NCBI RefSeq assembly: GCF_902150025.1
Contig: NZ_CABFVS010000011.1
Span: 1-64,000, forward strand
Direction of reading: 5' to 3'
Source: Bartonella massiliensis
Lineage (GTDB): Bacteria > Pseudomonadota > Alphaproteobacteria > Rhizobiales > Rhizobiaceae
Length of the DNA stretch: 64,000 bases
In this document: positions 51,979 to 63,345 of the stretch, in pieces
Position numbering within the stretch: position 1 is the stretch's first letter
Layout: each line of letters begins with the position of its first letter
Position numbers and translations under genes: made by a program
The notes under the pieces: generated by a model
The model's database searches: none
Seen by the model: the letters and a program-made list of their open reading frames with translations, nothing else
What the model was told of the DNA's origin: nothing

Positions 51979-53943
51979 ATGGTATACCAGACGAGAATTT
52001 TGTTAAAATCAGGAACCATGCGCTGTGTATTTATAGGCTTGTGTTTTTCTTTTGCTTTTCCGCAGCCACTTGCCGCATTTGATTTTTTCGGCATCCCTTT
52101 TTTTGGTCAAAAGAAAACAAATTCTTCTTCACATTCTGTTAAAAGTACAGAGAGATTTTATAAAGTTGATGTTGTTACACCGCCAGGGGCGCCATTAGAA
52201 GGTATAAAAATAGTTAAATCTGTCTCTTCTCTTGTTGCAGATAAAGGGAAAGCATCTGCTAGTTCTTCTGGTTTATTAGCCAAAGCACGTTCAGATTATC
52301 GGGCTATTCTTTCTGCTCTTTATGCTGATGGACGCTATGGTGGTGTTATTAGTATCAAAATTAATGGTTTAGAAGCTGCTGATTTGAGTCCGATAACGCA
52401 ACTTCCAGCACATTCCAATATCGTTATTACGGTTAATGCCGGTCCACAATATGTTTTTAGTATTGCAAATATTGATAAAGTAGCACCTCTTGAAAAACGT
52501 AAAGTGCATAAAATGCCCACAATTGAAGAATTGGGCTATAAAGTTGGGGCTATTGCCAAATCTGAAGCCATTTTGAAAACAGAAAAATGGGCTGTAGAAA
52601 GATGGCGTCAACAAGGTTATGCTAAAGCGAAAATTGTGAAGAGTGAGGTCGTGGCTGACCATGCTGCGTTACATGTTGAAGGACGAATTGTTGTTGACCC
52701 TGGACAAAAGGCTTATTATGGTCCTTTAACTATCCGTAATATCAGTAAGAAACCACGTGTCGATTCAGCTTATATCGCATGGATGACCGGATTAAAACCA
52801 GGCCAGAAATACGATTCCGATGCGTTAGCTAAGGCAAATGAACGTCTTGCACGCCTTGGTGTTTTTCGTGCTATCAATATACGTGAGGCTGATACCATTA
52901 ATCCAGATGGCAGTTTACCGCTTATGCTTATTGTACAAGAACGTAAACCGCGTCGTTTTGGTGTAGGGGGTGGTTACTCAACATTAGATGGTGCTGGTTT
53001 TGAAGCTTATTGGATGCATAATAATCTTTTTGGTCATGCAGAGGTTCTTAAAATTGAGACAAAAATAAACGGTGTTGGTAACAACAAAAAACAATCATAC
53101 AATTTTAAAAATTTTGATTACCTTTTCGGAGGCACGTTTATAAAGTCCGGTGTACTCACGCCTGATACAGATCTCAGATCAGAATTAAAAATACAGCAAG
53201 ATGTTCTGGAAAATTATACAACAAAGGCCATTAAAGGAAAGGTAGGTATTACGCATATTTTCAATAGTAATCTATCGGGACATACTGCTGTAGAAGTTTC
53301 AAATGGCTACTCACGTGATATCTATTTTGGAAGTCGTAATTTTACAACAATTGGTTTTCCTAGCGGTTTGATTTACGATAGTCGTAATAATAAGTTTAAT
53401 GCGACAAAAGGTTTGTATGGTGAGGTAATTGTTGAACCTTTTTATGAAATGCGTTTTAGCAACTTTGTTGCAAAAGTAACGGCAGAAGGTCGTTCTTATT
53501 GGTCATTGGATGAAGGGGAACATTTTGTTTTGGCAGCGCGGGCAAAGCTTGGTACAATTCTTGGGAATGATACAGCACATGTCCCTTCGGATACGCTTTT
53601 TTTTGCTGGTGGTGGGGGCTCTGTTCGTGGTTATGCTTATCGTAATATTGGTATCAAAACAGAAAATGATGCAGTTGTTGGCGGACGGGCACTTATTGAG
53701 GGATCTGCAGAATTGCGTTTTTCTTTCAATGATAAAATAGGATTTGTCAGTTTTCTTGATGGAGGTCTCGTAGGGAAAAAAGCGGATTTTGATTTTTCTC
53801 AAAAAATTAAATGGGGAGCCGGTATAGGAGGTCGCTATATGACAGGTCTTGGTCCTTTACGCGTTGATTTAGCCTTTCCCTTAAAGAGAGAGCAGGGTGA
53901 TCCTCGTATTGGTTTTTATGTGGGTATAGGACAAGCATTTTAA
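51979..53943 (+). CDS. tamA: TamA, Omp85-family outer-membrane assembly protein
   Basis: Outer-membrane barrel with periplasmic POTRA domains, working with TamB in inserting proteins or moving lipids. A signal peptide lies within the first 35 residues (GLCFSFAFPQPLAA). POTRA-like repeats extend to about residue 290, then the barrel from FGVGGGYSTLDGAG, with the FFAGGGGSVRGY (GxxSVRGY) lid motif and a C-terminal strand ending in GIGQAF. Length is 654 aa. ATG 51979 is used; ATG 52018 (AGGA just upstream) is an alternative that still keeps the signal peptide. Its stop overlaps the tamB start (TAATG). Confidence 0.92.
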   Translation: MVYQTRILLKSGTMRCVFIGLCFSFAFPQPLAAFDFFGIPFFGQKKTNSSSHSVKSTERFYKVDVVTPPGAPLEGIKIVKSVSSLVADKGKASASSSGLLAKARSDYRAILSALYADGRYGGVISIKINGLEAADLSPITQLPAHSNIVITVNAGPQYVFSIANIDKVAPLEKRKVHKMPTIEELGYKVGAIAKSEAILKTEKWAVERWRQQGYAKAKIVKSEVVADHAALHVEGRIVVDPGQKAYYGPLTIRNISKKPRVDSAYIAWMTGLKPGQKYDSDALAKANERLARLGVFRAINIREADTINPDGSLPLMLIVQERKPRRFGVGGGYSTLDGAGFEAYWMHNNLFGHAEVLKIETKINGVGNNKKQSYNFKNFDYLFGGTFIKSGVLTPDTDLRSELKIQQDVLENYTTKAIKGKVGITHIFNSNLSGHTAVEVSNGYSRDIYFGSRNFTTIGFPSGLIYDSRNNKFNATKGLYGEVIVEPFYEMRFSNFVAKVTAEGRSYWSLDEGEHFVLAARAKLGTILGNDTAHVPSDTLFFAGGGGSVRGYAYRNIGIKTENDAVVGGRALIEGSAELRFSFNDKIGFVSFLDGGLVGKKADFDFSQKIKWGAGIGGRYMTGLGPLRVDLAFPLKREQGDPRIGFYVGIGQAF

Positions 53944-56900
53944 TGAAAAAAAGTGTACGTTTATTAGCGTTCTTCTTTGGACTTGTATTTTTTTTGGTCG
54001 GTGGTTTTGTGTTTGCACAAGGAGAAGACCTTCTTTCTTCTAGTGAAGAGACAGCAGATGATCGTTCATGGTTTGTTTCTTTAATTGAACGCAAGCTTTC
54101 AGCACCTAATCGTCAAGTTCGCTTACACAATATGCAAGGAGCACTATCTTCTCAAGCATCAATTGATACGATTACGATCAGTGATAAAAAAGGGGTTTGG
54201 CTTAAAATTACCAATGCAAAAATGGATTGGAATCGTCTAGCGTTGCTGAGAGGGCGCATGGATATTAACCAGCTTTCGGCAGAACAGGTTACGTTTTTAC
54301 GCAAACCGCAAGGCAATTCTTCTTTTGTTTCTTCTCTTGAGACGAGTAAGTTTTCGCTACCAAAATTGCCGCTTGCTCTTTCGATCAATACGTTTACAGC
54401 TCAACATGTGATATTTGAACAGAATCTTTTGGGTTTTTCTACTGATATGTCCTTAGAAGGTAATTTCACTTTGGCGAGTGGTGATTTTGATGTGAATATC
54501 ACAGCACATCGTTTAGATGCGCAGGGTTCTTTTTCTGTTCTTACCAAGATATCTGAAAACAATCGCACAGCTCAAATTGATATTTCTTCTGATGAACCAG
54601 AAAATGGTATTTTGGCGAATATTTTTAACATTGAAAGGCGTCCAGCATTAAATCTCGCCATTAAAGGCGATGGTACTTTTGATGATTTGGTTGTCAGACT
54701 TTCTTTAGAAGCCGATCATCGCTCTATTTTAGATGGTCATGTTGTTCTTGCAAGTACTTCAGAAGGACACAGTTTTTCTACGAAACTAGAGGGAACATTA
54801 AGTCCTTTAATATCTTCTCAATATCGTCGTTTCTTCGCATCTGATATAACATTAAAAGCAGAGGCAAGAAGGACAAGAGAGGGGGTGACTCACCTTGATC
54901 AGATGGTACTTCAGAGTCAAGCAATGAATATTATCGCCAATGCTGAAATAACCGCCGATGGATTTTTACGTCGGCTTTTTGTCGATGGTAAAATGGCTTT
55001 TGATAACGAAAAGGAGTCTGTTCATTTACCCCTATCAGAAGTGCCAAAACCTGCCAATAATATTGCTTTGAACATTGACTATGGTCGTGAAGGGCAACAA
55101 TCTTGGAATGGGCGGCTTGTTGTCCATCATTTTAGCAATAAAAATATTTATATTAACGATGCTGTTTTTGATATGGGGGGGGTAAGTGAAAATCTTGATA
55201 ATGCGGCTTCTCGGCACGTTGGTGTTCAGGTTAATGGAACGCTTCAAGGGGTTAAAAAGATTAAGGAAGCATTGGTAGAAGATTTAAGCCAAGCGGTTCA
55301 TATGCATTTAGATACGGATATTGTTTCAAATAAACCAATTTTGATTCATGATCTTAGTGTTACGTCTCAGGGTTTTTCTTCTTGGTTAAAAGGAACAATG
55401 GAGCATTTTGTTTTTAAAGGCGATCTCGGTTTAAAAGCGCAAACATTAGCTCCTTTGGAAGTATTTAGTAAACAACCCCTCTCTGGTAGCGCAGATATTA
55501 AAGCAAAAGGAACGATCGGTTTATTGAGTGGTATTTTTGATCTGAGATTATCAGGAATGGCTGACAATATGAAAATAGGTGTGCAGCCTTTTGATCGTTT
55601 ACTCAAAGGAAATATCACTCTTTCAGGGGGAGTTTCTCGAAATAGAACGGGTTTTGTTTTGAATCATTTTAATTTGAAAAACCAATATACAGACATAAAG
55701 GCTAATGGTTATTTTTCGGGTGAAAGCGCTAAAATGGACTTATCTGCTAAAATATCTGATCTAACCAAATTAGATCCGAAGATAAATGGTGCGCTTACAG
55801 TTCAAGGCACAGCAAGAGGGCGCAATAGTCATATAAAGCTCAATACACGTGCTTATATTGCTGAAGCGTTAGTTGTGGGGAAAAAACTTCAAAACACAAC
55901 ACTTAACATAAAGGCATTTGTAGATAATACAGCACCCGTTACTTCTTTAACGGGGGTTGTAAAAGGTGAAGGGATTTTTGCTAAAAAACCTTTGCATATA
56001 TCTGCTTCTTTTAAAGATTCTCATAAAATTCGAAAACTTGAAAATATCGATATTAAGGGAGGGAGTGCAAAAATAACGGGTGATCTTTCTCAACAACTTG
56101 GTGGTTTTTTTAAAGGAGCACTGCATATTGATGCCGATGATATTTCAGTACTTTCAGCGTTGTTTTTGCAGGATGGTAGTGGAAAAGTAAAAGGAGATTT
56201 TATTTTTGATGAACAAGATGGCAGACAAAAAGCCCATGTGAAGGCACATGTTAACCATTTGGATTTTGCTAAGAATAAAATAAAAAAACTGGCAATAGAT
56301 GCCGACATATTCGATCCTTTTGGTACGACACAGTTTGAAGGTGTTATGAATGCAGAGCATATCCAAACGCCTTTGATAATGGTTAATCGTTTAAATGCGC
56401 ATGCCAATAGAGATAATGGCCAAACGGTTTTTTCTGTTAAAGCGATGTTGCATGATGCTCTTAATGCTCAACTTTCTGGTCGTGTAATGGGTGTAGAACT
56501 TCCAAAAGGCATAAAACGAGAAGTGCAAATTGAAGCCATAGATTTAAAACAACACCATTTTCATGCAACATTGCCAAAACCGTCAAGCATTGTTTTTGAT
56601 GAAGATGGAATGACAATCAATGAATTAGGAATTGCAATAAATGGCGGTAAAGTTACTCTTGCAGGGAATATTCACGATAGCCTTAATTTGCACCTTAGCG
56701 TAGATGCTCTTCCTGCGACTTTAGCCAATCTGTGGAAATCTGATCTTGGAGCAGCAGGGAGTGTAACAGGACAGGTTATGATTCGTGGTCATTTTAAAAA
56801 ACCAGATATAACCTACGATATAAAAGGTGAAGGACTGACAACTGTTTCTCTTCAAGATAAACAAATTATGCCTTTTTCGCTTTCTGCTACGGGGAAAACT

Positions 56901-58595
56901 TTAGATAAAAACCTTACTGTGAATGCAAATTTCACAGGAGAAGGCATACAAGCCCAAGCTCAGGGGCTTGTATCTCTAGAGAAAGACAAACTTGATCTTC
57001 ATATTAATTTACAAAGTTTATCGGCACGTTTGGCGAATAGCTTTATTGCAGGACAAGCACTTGATGGAACGGTGATAGGTAAAGTTGATATTAGTGGAAC
57101 AATGAAGGATCCTTCTGCTCATTTTGAGCTTTCTAGCCAAAGTTTAACCGCTATGACGCATAAAGGACCGATGTCAATTAATATAAATACGCGTGGTTCT
57201 TATAAAAAGTCGACATTTCATATTGAAAATATGATAGCGACAGGAGATAAAGGATTAGATCTTTCCATCTATGGGCCTGTTTCTCTTAACGGTTCAGAGG
57301 CAAATTTAAACGCTAAAGGGATAATACCTCTTGATTTTGTTAATCTCTTATTAGCGAAGCGGGGTGCCCATATAACGGGTACAGCAAGAGTTGATACAGT
57401 TCTTAATGGTACGTTATCAAAGCCACAATTTATTGGAAATATTTCTATCGGTGATGGGAGCTTTTTTGATTCAAAAACCAATGTAGGATTGAATAATATA
57501 ACGCTTGAAGGCAAATTAAATGGCGATCAGATCTTTATAGAGAAAGCTTTAGCTTCTTCGTCTGAAGGAGGGAGAATTTCTGCTTCAGGTCGTATCTCTA
57601 ATGATTTAGAGGCTGATTTAATCTTTGATCTTGATAATGCCAATTATAATGATGGTTCTATGATTCTTGCGACATTGTCAGGTAAGATGACCATGACAGG
57701 TCATTTTTTGCATGATCTTGCTATTGGTGGTGACATCATCGTCGAAAAAGCTGAAATTTTGGTTCCGGATCATTTTCAAGGTACCAAGTTTCTTGATGTC
57801 AAAAATAAGAATTTAACCAAACCAATTCAGACAACCCTTGAACGTGCTGATATTAAAAGCACGAACAAAAGCCATAATATTACAGAAGAATCTTCATCTG
57901 TTGTCCTATCAAATATGCGTGTGACAGCACGTAATCAATTTTTTGTACGGGGAAAAGGGCTAGATGCTGAACTAGGAGGACGCATTAATCTAACAGGTCC
58001 ATTGAATGATGTACATCCAGTAGGTGAATTTAGAATGATTCGTGGACGTTTTGATATTCTTTCACAACGTCTTAATTTTGATCAAGGACAAGCAAGCTTT
58101 AGCGGTAATCTTAATCCTACGGTTTATTTTGTAACCAATAATAATAGTGGTGACATTCACGTCACTGTAACTGTAAGTGGAACGATTGATAATCTTGATA
58201 TTAATTTTTCTTCACAACCGAACTTGCCACAGGATGAGGTTTTAGCGCGTTTGATTTTTAATCGTTCTCTAAGTGAACTATCACCATTTCAGATTGCTCA
58301 ACTTGCGGCAGCAGCAGCTGATCTTGCGGGTGCTTCTAATACATCTTTGTTGAACACTTTACGAACTAAAATTGGGCTTGATGATCTTGATGTTATCGTT
58401 AATGAAAAGGGCAATACAGGTTTACGTATTGGACGTTACATACACAATAACATTTATTTAGGCTTTGAAGCAGGATCTGATGGAACGACAAAAGGGACAA
58501 TTAATTTAGATATTTCGCGTCATCTCAAAGCTAAAGGTGCTATAGGAAATGAACAAAATTCGAGTATTGGTCTCTTTTATGAAAGAGATTATTAA
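53943..58595 (+). CDS. tamB: TamB, AsmA-like inner-membrane/periplasm bridging protein
   Basis: A 1550-aa partner of TamA. The N-terminal membrane anchor is at about residues 5-25, followed by a very long periplasmic region of repeated beta strands predicted to form a groove across the periplasm. The C-terminal TamB domain (DUF490) covers about the last 350 residues, with the words GRINLTGPLNDVHPVGEF and the final GLFYERDY. It is coupled translationally to tamA by the one-base overlap. The arrangement is the conserved tamAB operon. Confidence 0.92.
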   Translation: MKKSVRLLAFFFGLVFFLVGGFVFAQGEDLLSSSEETADDRSWFVSLIERKLSAPNRQVRLHNMQGALSSQASIDTITISDKKGVWLKITNAKMDWNRLALLRGRMDINQLSAEQVTFLRKPQGNSSFVSSLETSKFSLPKLPLALSINTFTAQHVIFEQNLLGFSTDMSLEGNFTLASGDFDVNITAHRLDAQGSFSVLTKISENNRTAQIDISSDEPENGILANIFNIERRPALNLAIKGDGTFDDLVVRLSLEADHRSILDGHVVLASTSEGHSFSTKLEGTLSPLISSQYRRFFASDITLKAEARRTREGVTHLDQMVLQSQAMNIIANAEITADGFLRRLFVDGKMAFDNEKESVHLPLSEVPKPANNIALNIDYGREGQQSWNGRLVVHHFSNKNIYINDAVFDMGGVSENLDNAASRHVGVQVNGTLQGVKKIKEALVEDLSQAVHMHLDTDIVSNKPILIHDLSVTSQGFSSWLKGTMEHFVFKGDLGLKAQTLAPLEVFSKQPLSGSADIKAKGTIGLLSGIFDLRLSGMADNMKIGVQPFDRLLKGNITLSGGVSRNRTGFVLNHFNLKNQYTDIKANGYFSGESAKMDLSAKISDLTKLDPKINGALTVQGTARGRNSHIKLNTRAYIAEALVVGKKLQNTTLNIKAFVDNTAPVTSLTGVVKGEGIFAKKPLHISASFKDSHKIRKLENIDIKGGSAKITGDLSQQLGGFFKGALHIDADDISVLSALFLQDGSGKVKGDFIFDEQDGRQKAHVKAHVNHLDFAKNKIKKLAIDADIFDPFGTTQFEGVMNAEHIQTPLIMVNRLNAHANRDNGQTVFSVKAMLHDALNAQLSGRVMGVELPKGIKREVQIEAIDLKQHHFHATLPKPSSIVFDEDGMTINELGIAINGGKVTLAGNIHDSLNLHLSVDALPATLANLWKSDLGAAGSVTGQVMIRGHFKKPDITYDIKGEGLTTVSLQDKQIMPFSLSATGKTLDKNLTVNANFTGEGIQAQAQGLVSLEKDKLDLHINLQSLSARLANSFIAGQALDGTVIGKVDISGTMKDPSAHFELSSQSLTAMTHKGPMSININTRGSYKKSTFHIENMIATGDKGLDLSIYGPVSLNGSEANLNAKGIIPLDFVNLLLAKRGAHITGTARVDTVLNGTLSKPQFIGNISIGDGSFFDSKTNVGLNNITLEGKLNGDQIFIEKALASSSEGGRISASGRISNDLEADLIFDLDNANYNDGSMILATLSGKMTMTGHFLHDLAIGGDIIVEKAEILVPDHFQGTKFLDVKNKNLTKPIQTTLERADIKSTNKSHNITEESSSVVLSNMRVTARNQFFVRGKGLDAELGGRINLTGPLNDVHPVGEFRMIRGRFDILSQRLNFDQGQASFSGNLNPTVYFVTNNNSGDIHVTVTVSGTIDNLDINFSSQPNLPQDEVLARLIFNRSLSELSPFQIAQLAAAAADLAGASNTSLLNTLRTKIGLDDLDVIVNEKGNTGLRIGRYIHNNIYLGFEAGSDGTTKGTINLDISRHLKAKGAIGNEQNSSIGLFYERDY

Positions 58596-59221
58596 AATTA
58601 AAAAAACAATTTCTTTATTTTTTATCTCTCATTTCTAAGGCTGAGAAAGAAAGCCACAACGAGGAATACACTCAAAGGGGGAGTGTGTTATGGTGGTGTG
58701 GAAAAGAACGATCTAAAATATTTTATTTTTTATTGATGCTATTTTCTAAAGAGACCGAATCTTTACGAAAAAAAGTATGTTATTTTGCTTATCTGCATTT
58801 ATTTGAGAGAAACTCTTATCTTTTTCTCAAGCCTATTTTATACTGTTGTCTAAAGAGTTATAATATATACAACCTATTGAGTTATAAATATAATTTATCG
58901 TTATTCAACTGGAACCAGAACGTTGAATGCCGTAATTTTTTCTCATTCATTGCAAACCTCTCTCCTTATAGTTTGATAGTAGGTTTTGTAGTAAGTAGGA
59001 TTAGATGAGAATACGTGATAATTTATTGTTTTTATAAGTGTTTTTACCATTAAATGCGCGTTTTTTAAAAATGGATTGTGACACCTAAAATTGCAAAAAT
59101 TGGAATTTAATGGTAAAAATGAGAAAAGGCTTTGAAAGGTCTTTTAAGCTTCTTTGAGAGCCTCTTAAAAATCACTTGAACATCAAATGAATTGGTACAA
59201 AACTTTAAGTCAAAATATCCA

Positions 59222-59640
59222 AAATCTGCTGACAAACGACACTCATGTTGAATCAATCAAAATTATTCGCTTACTTGTTACAAGTGGGAAATCCTGCATG
59301 GATAAAAAACGATTAAGAAATGACTAAAAATGCCTCTTATGAACCATCTCGATAGCTAAGGGGTGTCCGCAACACTGGGTGGCAAAAAATATGTGATGGT
59401 TCCAGTGTGTTACGCCATAAGCCTAAAAATAGAGGATGTTCAAGGGATTCATCATTGTACAATTCACGAACGTTGTCGCGAAATGAGTGTGACGAGCATT
59501 GAAAGATGTCTCTTTAAAACAAGTCCGTAATTTTCAACACAATGGTGTTCTATCTCACGGGAAGAAAGTGATTTCATTAAAGAATGTGATAAATCAAAGG
59601 GTGCGGTAAGCATAAAGTTTATAGGGTACAGATTTTATTT
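59222..59640 (+). pseudogene. Integrase pseudogene with in-frame stop, plus strand
   Basis: ATG 59330 opens MPLMNHLDS, a TAA stop, then GVSATLGGKKY. Aligned with the 9776 copy (MALMNRLNARSVATLG, then KYNDG), this shows a stop at codon 10 and a later frameshift. Further on the words IHERCREMSVTSIERCLFK (about 59460-59520) and SREESDFIKECDKSK (about 59555-59600) correspond to the HGRRREMGLG and REGKDPIKERE parts of the family. The core catalytic domain is missing. The upstream copy of the 5' region starts near 58850 and is interrupted. Confidence 0.7.
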
Positions 59641-59652
59641 TTAAAACCATTT

Positions 59653-59680
59653 AAAGCAATATTTTTTATAATAAAAATGA
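59653..59680. repeat. 28-bp exact duplicate of 33916-33943
   Basis: Identical 28 bases at both sites, beginning AAAGCAATATTTTTTATAAT, with different flanks. This copy follows an integrase pseudogene; the other does not. Confidence 0.6.
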
Positions 59681-59799
59681 CTTATTATTTTAAATTCTCG
59701 TTTATTATGTTTTTTAACGAGATCACTTTTTTGACAACGCCACCAAACATCTCCCCAAAACAAGAACGCTCTAAAATAGAATACACTCGTGCTGCATAT

Positions 59800-60190
59800 T
59801 GACGAGCGTGTTAAAAAAATCTCAGTGCGCGCTTGTGCCTATTTCATAATACTGTTTGTGGAAGGGTATAAAGTATTCCGTATGAATGGTAATAAATCCG
59901 TATGATTGTTATGAATAAAGGTATAACTATTTAATAAAGATGTCAGTTGGCATCATCATGTTATTTTCAGCTTCTCATGTTGCGGCAACCTTTGCACTTG
60001 AAAGCGTTGAGGTATTTTATTGCTTATCTTAAGCGTTTTTATGGACATGTAAATGTTTTTTATCATCTAAGACAAGTGCTTTTGCTTATTTTATCCTAAA
60101 TATAAAGAAGGAATAAGCAAACGACATTGTATCTTTTATTTGAGATGAATAAAAAACTATGATTATAAATCAATATGTTAATATATATTA
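59800..60190 (-). pseudogene. Degenerate integrase-derived repeat (minus orientation)
   Basis: Aligned by eye with the other minus copies through GGAAGGGTATAAAG (about 59870) and GTCAGTTGGCATCATCATG (about 59942), ending in ATTATAAATCAATATGTTAA at about 60162-60181. No frame is left. Confidence 0.4.
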
Positions 60191-61118
60191 AAAAATATTT
60201 TTGTAAAAATATTGATCAGAGTTATATCGTATTTTTCTATTGAAGCAGCTTTGCTTCATTAGGATGTTGTTTTTGCTTTTCATCTGTTTTTTTAGCATAT
60301 CATAGTTTTATATTAGCGATAACGTTGTATAGGTATAAATGCTTCAAGAAGTTAAGATATTTTAGGAATATCATTTTAGGTTCTAGAGGTGAGGATAAAA
60401 CAGCAAACCTTGTTTTCAAGCAATCTACAACAGTAAAAAATTTAGAATAAATCCTTTCTTATTTTTTCAATCTTTTTTTACACTGAGTATTTCTATAATT
60501 TGCAGCACATTTTTTTGTAATCGAGTTTATCCTATGTGCCATGCAAGACTGTCATTTGAGATTTATAGTAAGGCGTGTAGCTTCTTTGACCGAGTGTTTT
60601 GAAGGCCTGTAATGAATATTTAGAGGCGGTCTTGTCGTTGAGCTTTGTATAAGTGGATTACATAAGTCAGTGTCGGGTGGAATGTATTCAATAAGAATCT
60701 GGATTATTTATAAATTAGATTGAGTAGGAATCTTTATCCTTTTAAAGTATGAAGAAGAAAACATTATCAAGGTAGAGATAATATGGATAAAGGTAGTATC
60801 AATCTAGATTCCTCCTTTTTCATGAATTTTTTCAAGACTTGATGGTATTCCCACTTTTAGGGTTCATAAAATTTACGAATGTTTCATTACTCTCTTAAAA
60901 AGAGAAAACGTTTTTTTTGTTTTCAAGTTGCATGATTAAAAATCAGTGGCATTTAACAAAAGAAAAGGCTTTTATTTAAATCCAAGAAGTTTATTCTCAA
61001 TAAACTATAAATTCTTTGTCAATTCTTAATTAAAATAATACTTTTCTTTGGTCATTCTATTTTTACAAATGGGGTGTTAGCTTCTATCCATTTTCAATCG
61101 TATTTAAAGACCTATAAA

Positions 61119-62885
61119 TTAAGACGTATTTTTTTTGAACTGAATATTATGAAGTTTTTTATAAAACCCATGTTCTTTTGCGAGTAATTCTTTCTGAGTC
61201 CCTTGTTCAATCAGTTGTCCATTTTGTATGACCACAATTTTATGAGCACAAGCAATTGTTGAAAGGCGATGAGCAATAATGATCGTTGTGCGCCCTTTGG
61301 TAAGCTGATGAATGGCTTCATTAATTTGTGCCTCGGTGTGTGAATCGAGCGCGCTTGTTGCTTCATCAAGAATCAGAATTTCACTATCGTGAATCATTGC
61401 TCTAGCAATAGCGAGTCTTTGTTTTTGTCCCCCTGAAAGATTACAGCCATTATCACCTATCTGTGTATCATAACCATTTGGCAAATCCACAATAAAGTCA
61501 TGAGCATTGGCAGCTTTTGCTGCTTCAATAATTTCGTCATCACGCGCTCCTTCTTTTCCAAGCCCAATATTATATTTAACAGTTCCTTGAAAGAGAAAAG
61601 TATCCTGTCCTACATAGGCCATCAGGTTTCTTAAGGAGCGAAATGTTGTGTAGCGGATGTCTTGATCATTAATCAATATACGTCCTTTTGTGGGGTCATA
61701 GAGGCGCATAATAAGATTAATAAGGGTTGACTTTCCTGAACCGGATGGCCCCACCAATGCTGTCATTTTTCCGGCTTCTATTTCTAAATTTATGTCTTTC
61801 AATACCATTTTGTTATCGGTATAGGCAAAAGAAACATGCTCGAAGCGAATAGCTCCTGGCATTTTATTCAGATCTTTAGCTTTTTTATGTTCTATAACTG
61901 TAAGGGGACGATCGAGTATTTCAAACATCGTACGAATATTGACCAAGCCAGATTCAATTTTGACACGAACATTTGCTAATCTTTTTGCGGGTTCATAAGC
62001 TAAGAGTAAAGCAACAATAAAGGACATAAATTCACCCTGAACACCTGCGCGTTGGGTTGCAAGGTAACCGGAAAAACAGATAATACCTGCAATGGCGACA
62101 CCCGTGAGTGTTTCCATAATCGGATTGGTAATCGCTTCAAGTGTTGCAATATTATTTGTTTGTTTTTCAACATTACAAATGGCTTTGTCCATTCGTTTTT
62201 TCATGACTTCTTCTAACGAAAAAGCCTTGATGACTCGAATGCCAACAGCTGTTTCTTGTACGATTTTGATAATTTCACCAAGTGAAAGGAGCTCTTTTTC
62301 CATCAGGCGGCGAACGCGTTTTAAAGCCATTCGAACGCCTAAAAAAGCCAAGGGTCCTACGATTAAAGTAATGGAGATTAACACAAAGTTTTGAATAAAC
62401 ATAACAAGCAACAGACCACAAACGGAAAGCAAGTCCCGTACAAAAGTTGTAATAATCGTATCAATGATATTACGTACGGCTGTCGCATTATGGGTTACGC
62501 GAACAAGAAGATCAGATGATGTGTTATTATGATAAAAAGAGACACCTTGTTCCATCAGGCGCGCATAAATTTTGCGTTGTTGTTCAGCAATGATACTGTT
62601 GCCTGCTTTGCTTAAAAAGTAAGTTTGGGCAAAAGTTGCAATTCCTTTAAGAATAAAGATAAAAGCAATGAAGCTAGAAATCAAAACGATCATAGAAAAA
62701 TTTTGCGCATCAATAATCTGATTAACAACATCACGCATAATCCATGCACTGATTGCAGTTGTGCAGGAAATAATGATCATTGCAAAAATAGCTGCACTGT
62801 ACCAACGCGCATGTTTATGAAAATTTTCTCGCAAAAGACGGATAATAAGATGTTTATCAAAAGAAGAAATTTGTTTTTTTGCCAT
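61119..62885 (-). CDS. MsbA-like ABC exporter (fused permease-ATPase)
   Basis: A 588-aa half-transporter working as a homodimer. Six membrane segments lie in residues 1-320, then an ATPase domain with Walker A GPSGSGKST at about 378-386, the signature LSGGQKQRLA at about 480-490 and the Walker B word ILILDEATSALD. It resembles lipid-flippase/multidrug exporters; the substrate cannot be stated. ATG 62885. It is isolated by long gaps on both sides, so monocistronic. Confidence 0.9.
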   Translation of the reverse strand: MAKKQISSFDKHLIIRLLRENFHKHARWYSAAIFAMIIISCTTAISAWIMRDVVNQIIDAQNFSMIVLISSFIAFIFILKGIATFAQTYFLSKAGNSIIAEQQRKIYARLMEQGVSFYHNNTSSDLLVRVTHNATAVRNIIDTIITTFVRDLLSVCGLLLVMFIQNFVLISITLIVGPLAFLGVRMALKRVRRLMEKELLSLGEIIKIVQETAVGIRVIKAFSLEEVMKKRMDKAICNVEKQTNNIATLEAITNPIMETLTGVAIAGIICFSGYLATQRAGVQGEFMSFIVALLLAYEPAKRLANVRVKIESGLVNIRTMFEILDRPLTVIEHKKAKDLNKMPGAIRFEHVSFAYTDNKMVLKDINLEIEAGKMTALVGPSGSGKSTLINLIMRLYDPTKGRILINDQDIRYTTFRSLRNLMAYVGQDTFLFQGTVKYNIGLGKEGARDDEIIEAAKAANAHDFIVDLPNGYDTQIGDNGCNLSGGQKQRLAIARAMIHDSEILILDEATSALDSHTEAQINEAIHQLTKGRTTIIIAHRLSTIACAHKIVVIQNGQLIEQGTQKELLAKEHGFYKKLHNIQFKKNTS

Positions 62886-63234
62886 GAAGTGCTTCTATAT
62901 TCTCTCGTTGCTTTATGCAAGATTGAAGCGCTCTTAATGAAAACCTCTTAACTTTTTACAAAAAGAGCCTTCTTTATTTCAATGTGCATTACACGCCTTC
63001 ATGCCACGGAACCTCGTATAACGCAAAATCTTTCATAAGTGGTCTGTGCACCACCATTTCATTTATATACAAATAGATACCATTTATAAGATATAAACTG
63101 ATATCATCACTCTATTGGTATTCCCCTATTGCACCCTGTCTTCTGGTTGCTTGAAAAGTTTTATAAGAGGATTATGATTTCTTTTTATGCACATGATACC
63201 ATCACGGGTGGGGCGCAAACAAATATTTTTGTTT

Positions 63235-63345
63235 AATTCCATATCGAAAATGATTTGAAATGAGAGAGACCCGCGATATTTACTTCTCTTATTCAAGGAG
63301 CATAAATTATCCTTATTCATTAATATGTCACCGTATTCTACTCCA
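63235..63345 (-). repeat. Short copy of the integrase 5' region (minus orientation)
   Basis: Contains GATTTGAAATGAGAGAGA and TTATCCTTATTCATTAATAT, the conserved 5'-region words, without any integrase coding part. Confidence 0.5.

Larger units (their letters stand above)
58596..61118. other. 2.5-kb gene-free region with integrase remnants
   Basis: The best-preserved integrase start in the window lies at 59330, within a plus-oriented copy (about 58850-59640). A minus copy follows at about 59800-60190. From 60190 to 61118 I see only AT-rich sequence. A 6-bp inverted repeat (ACACTC/GAGTGT) lies near 58669 but without a T run. Confidence 0.5.
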
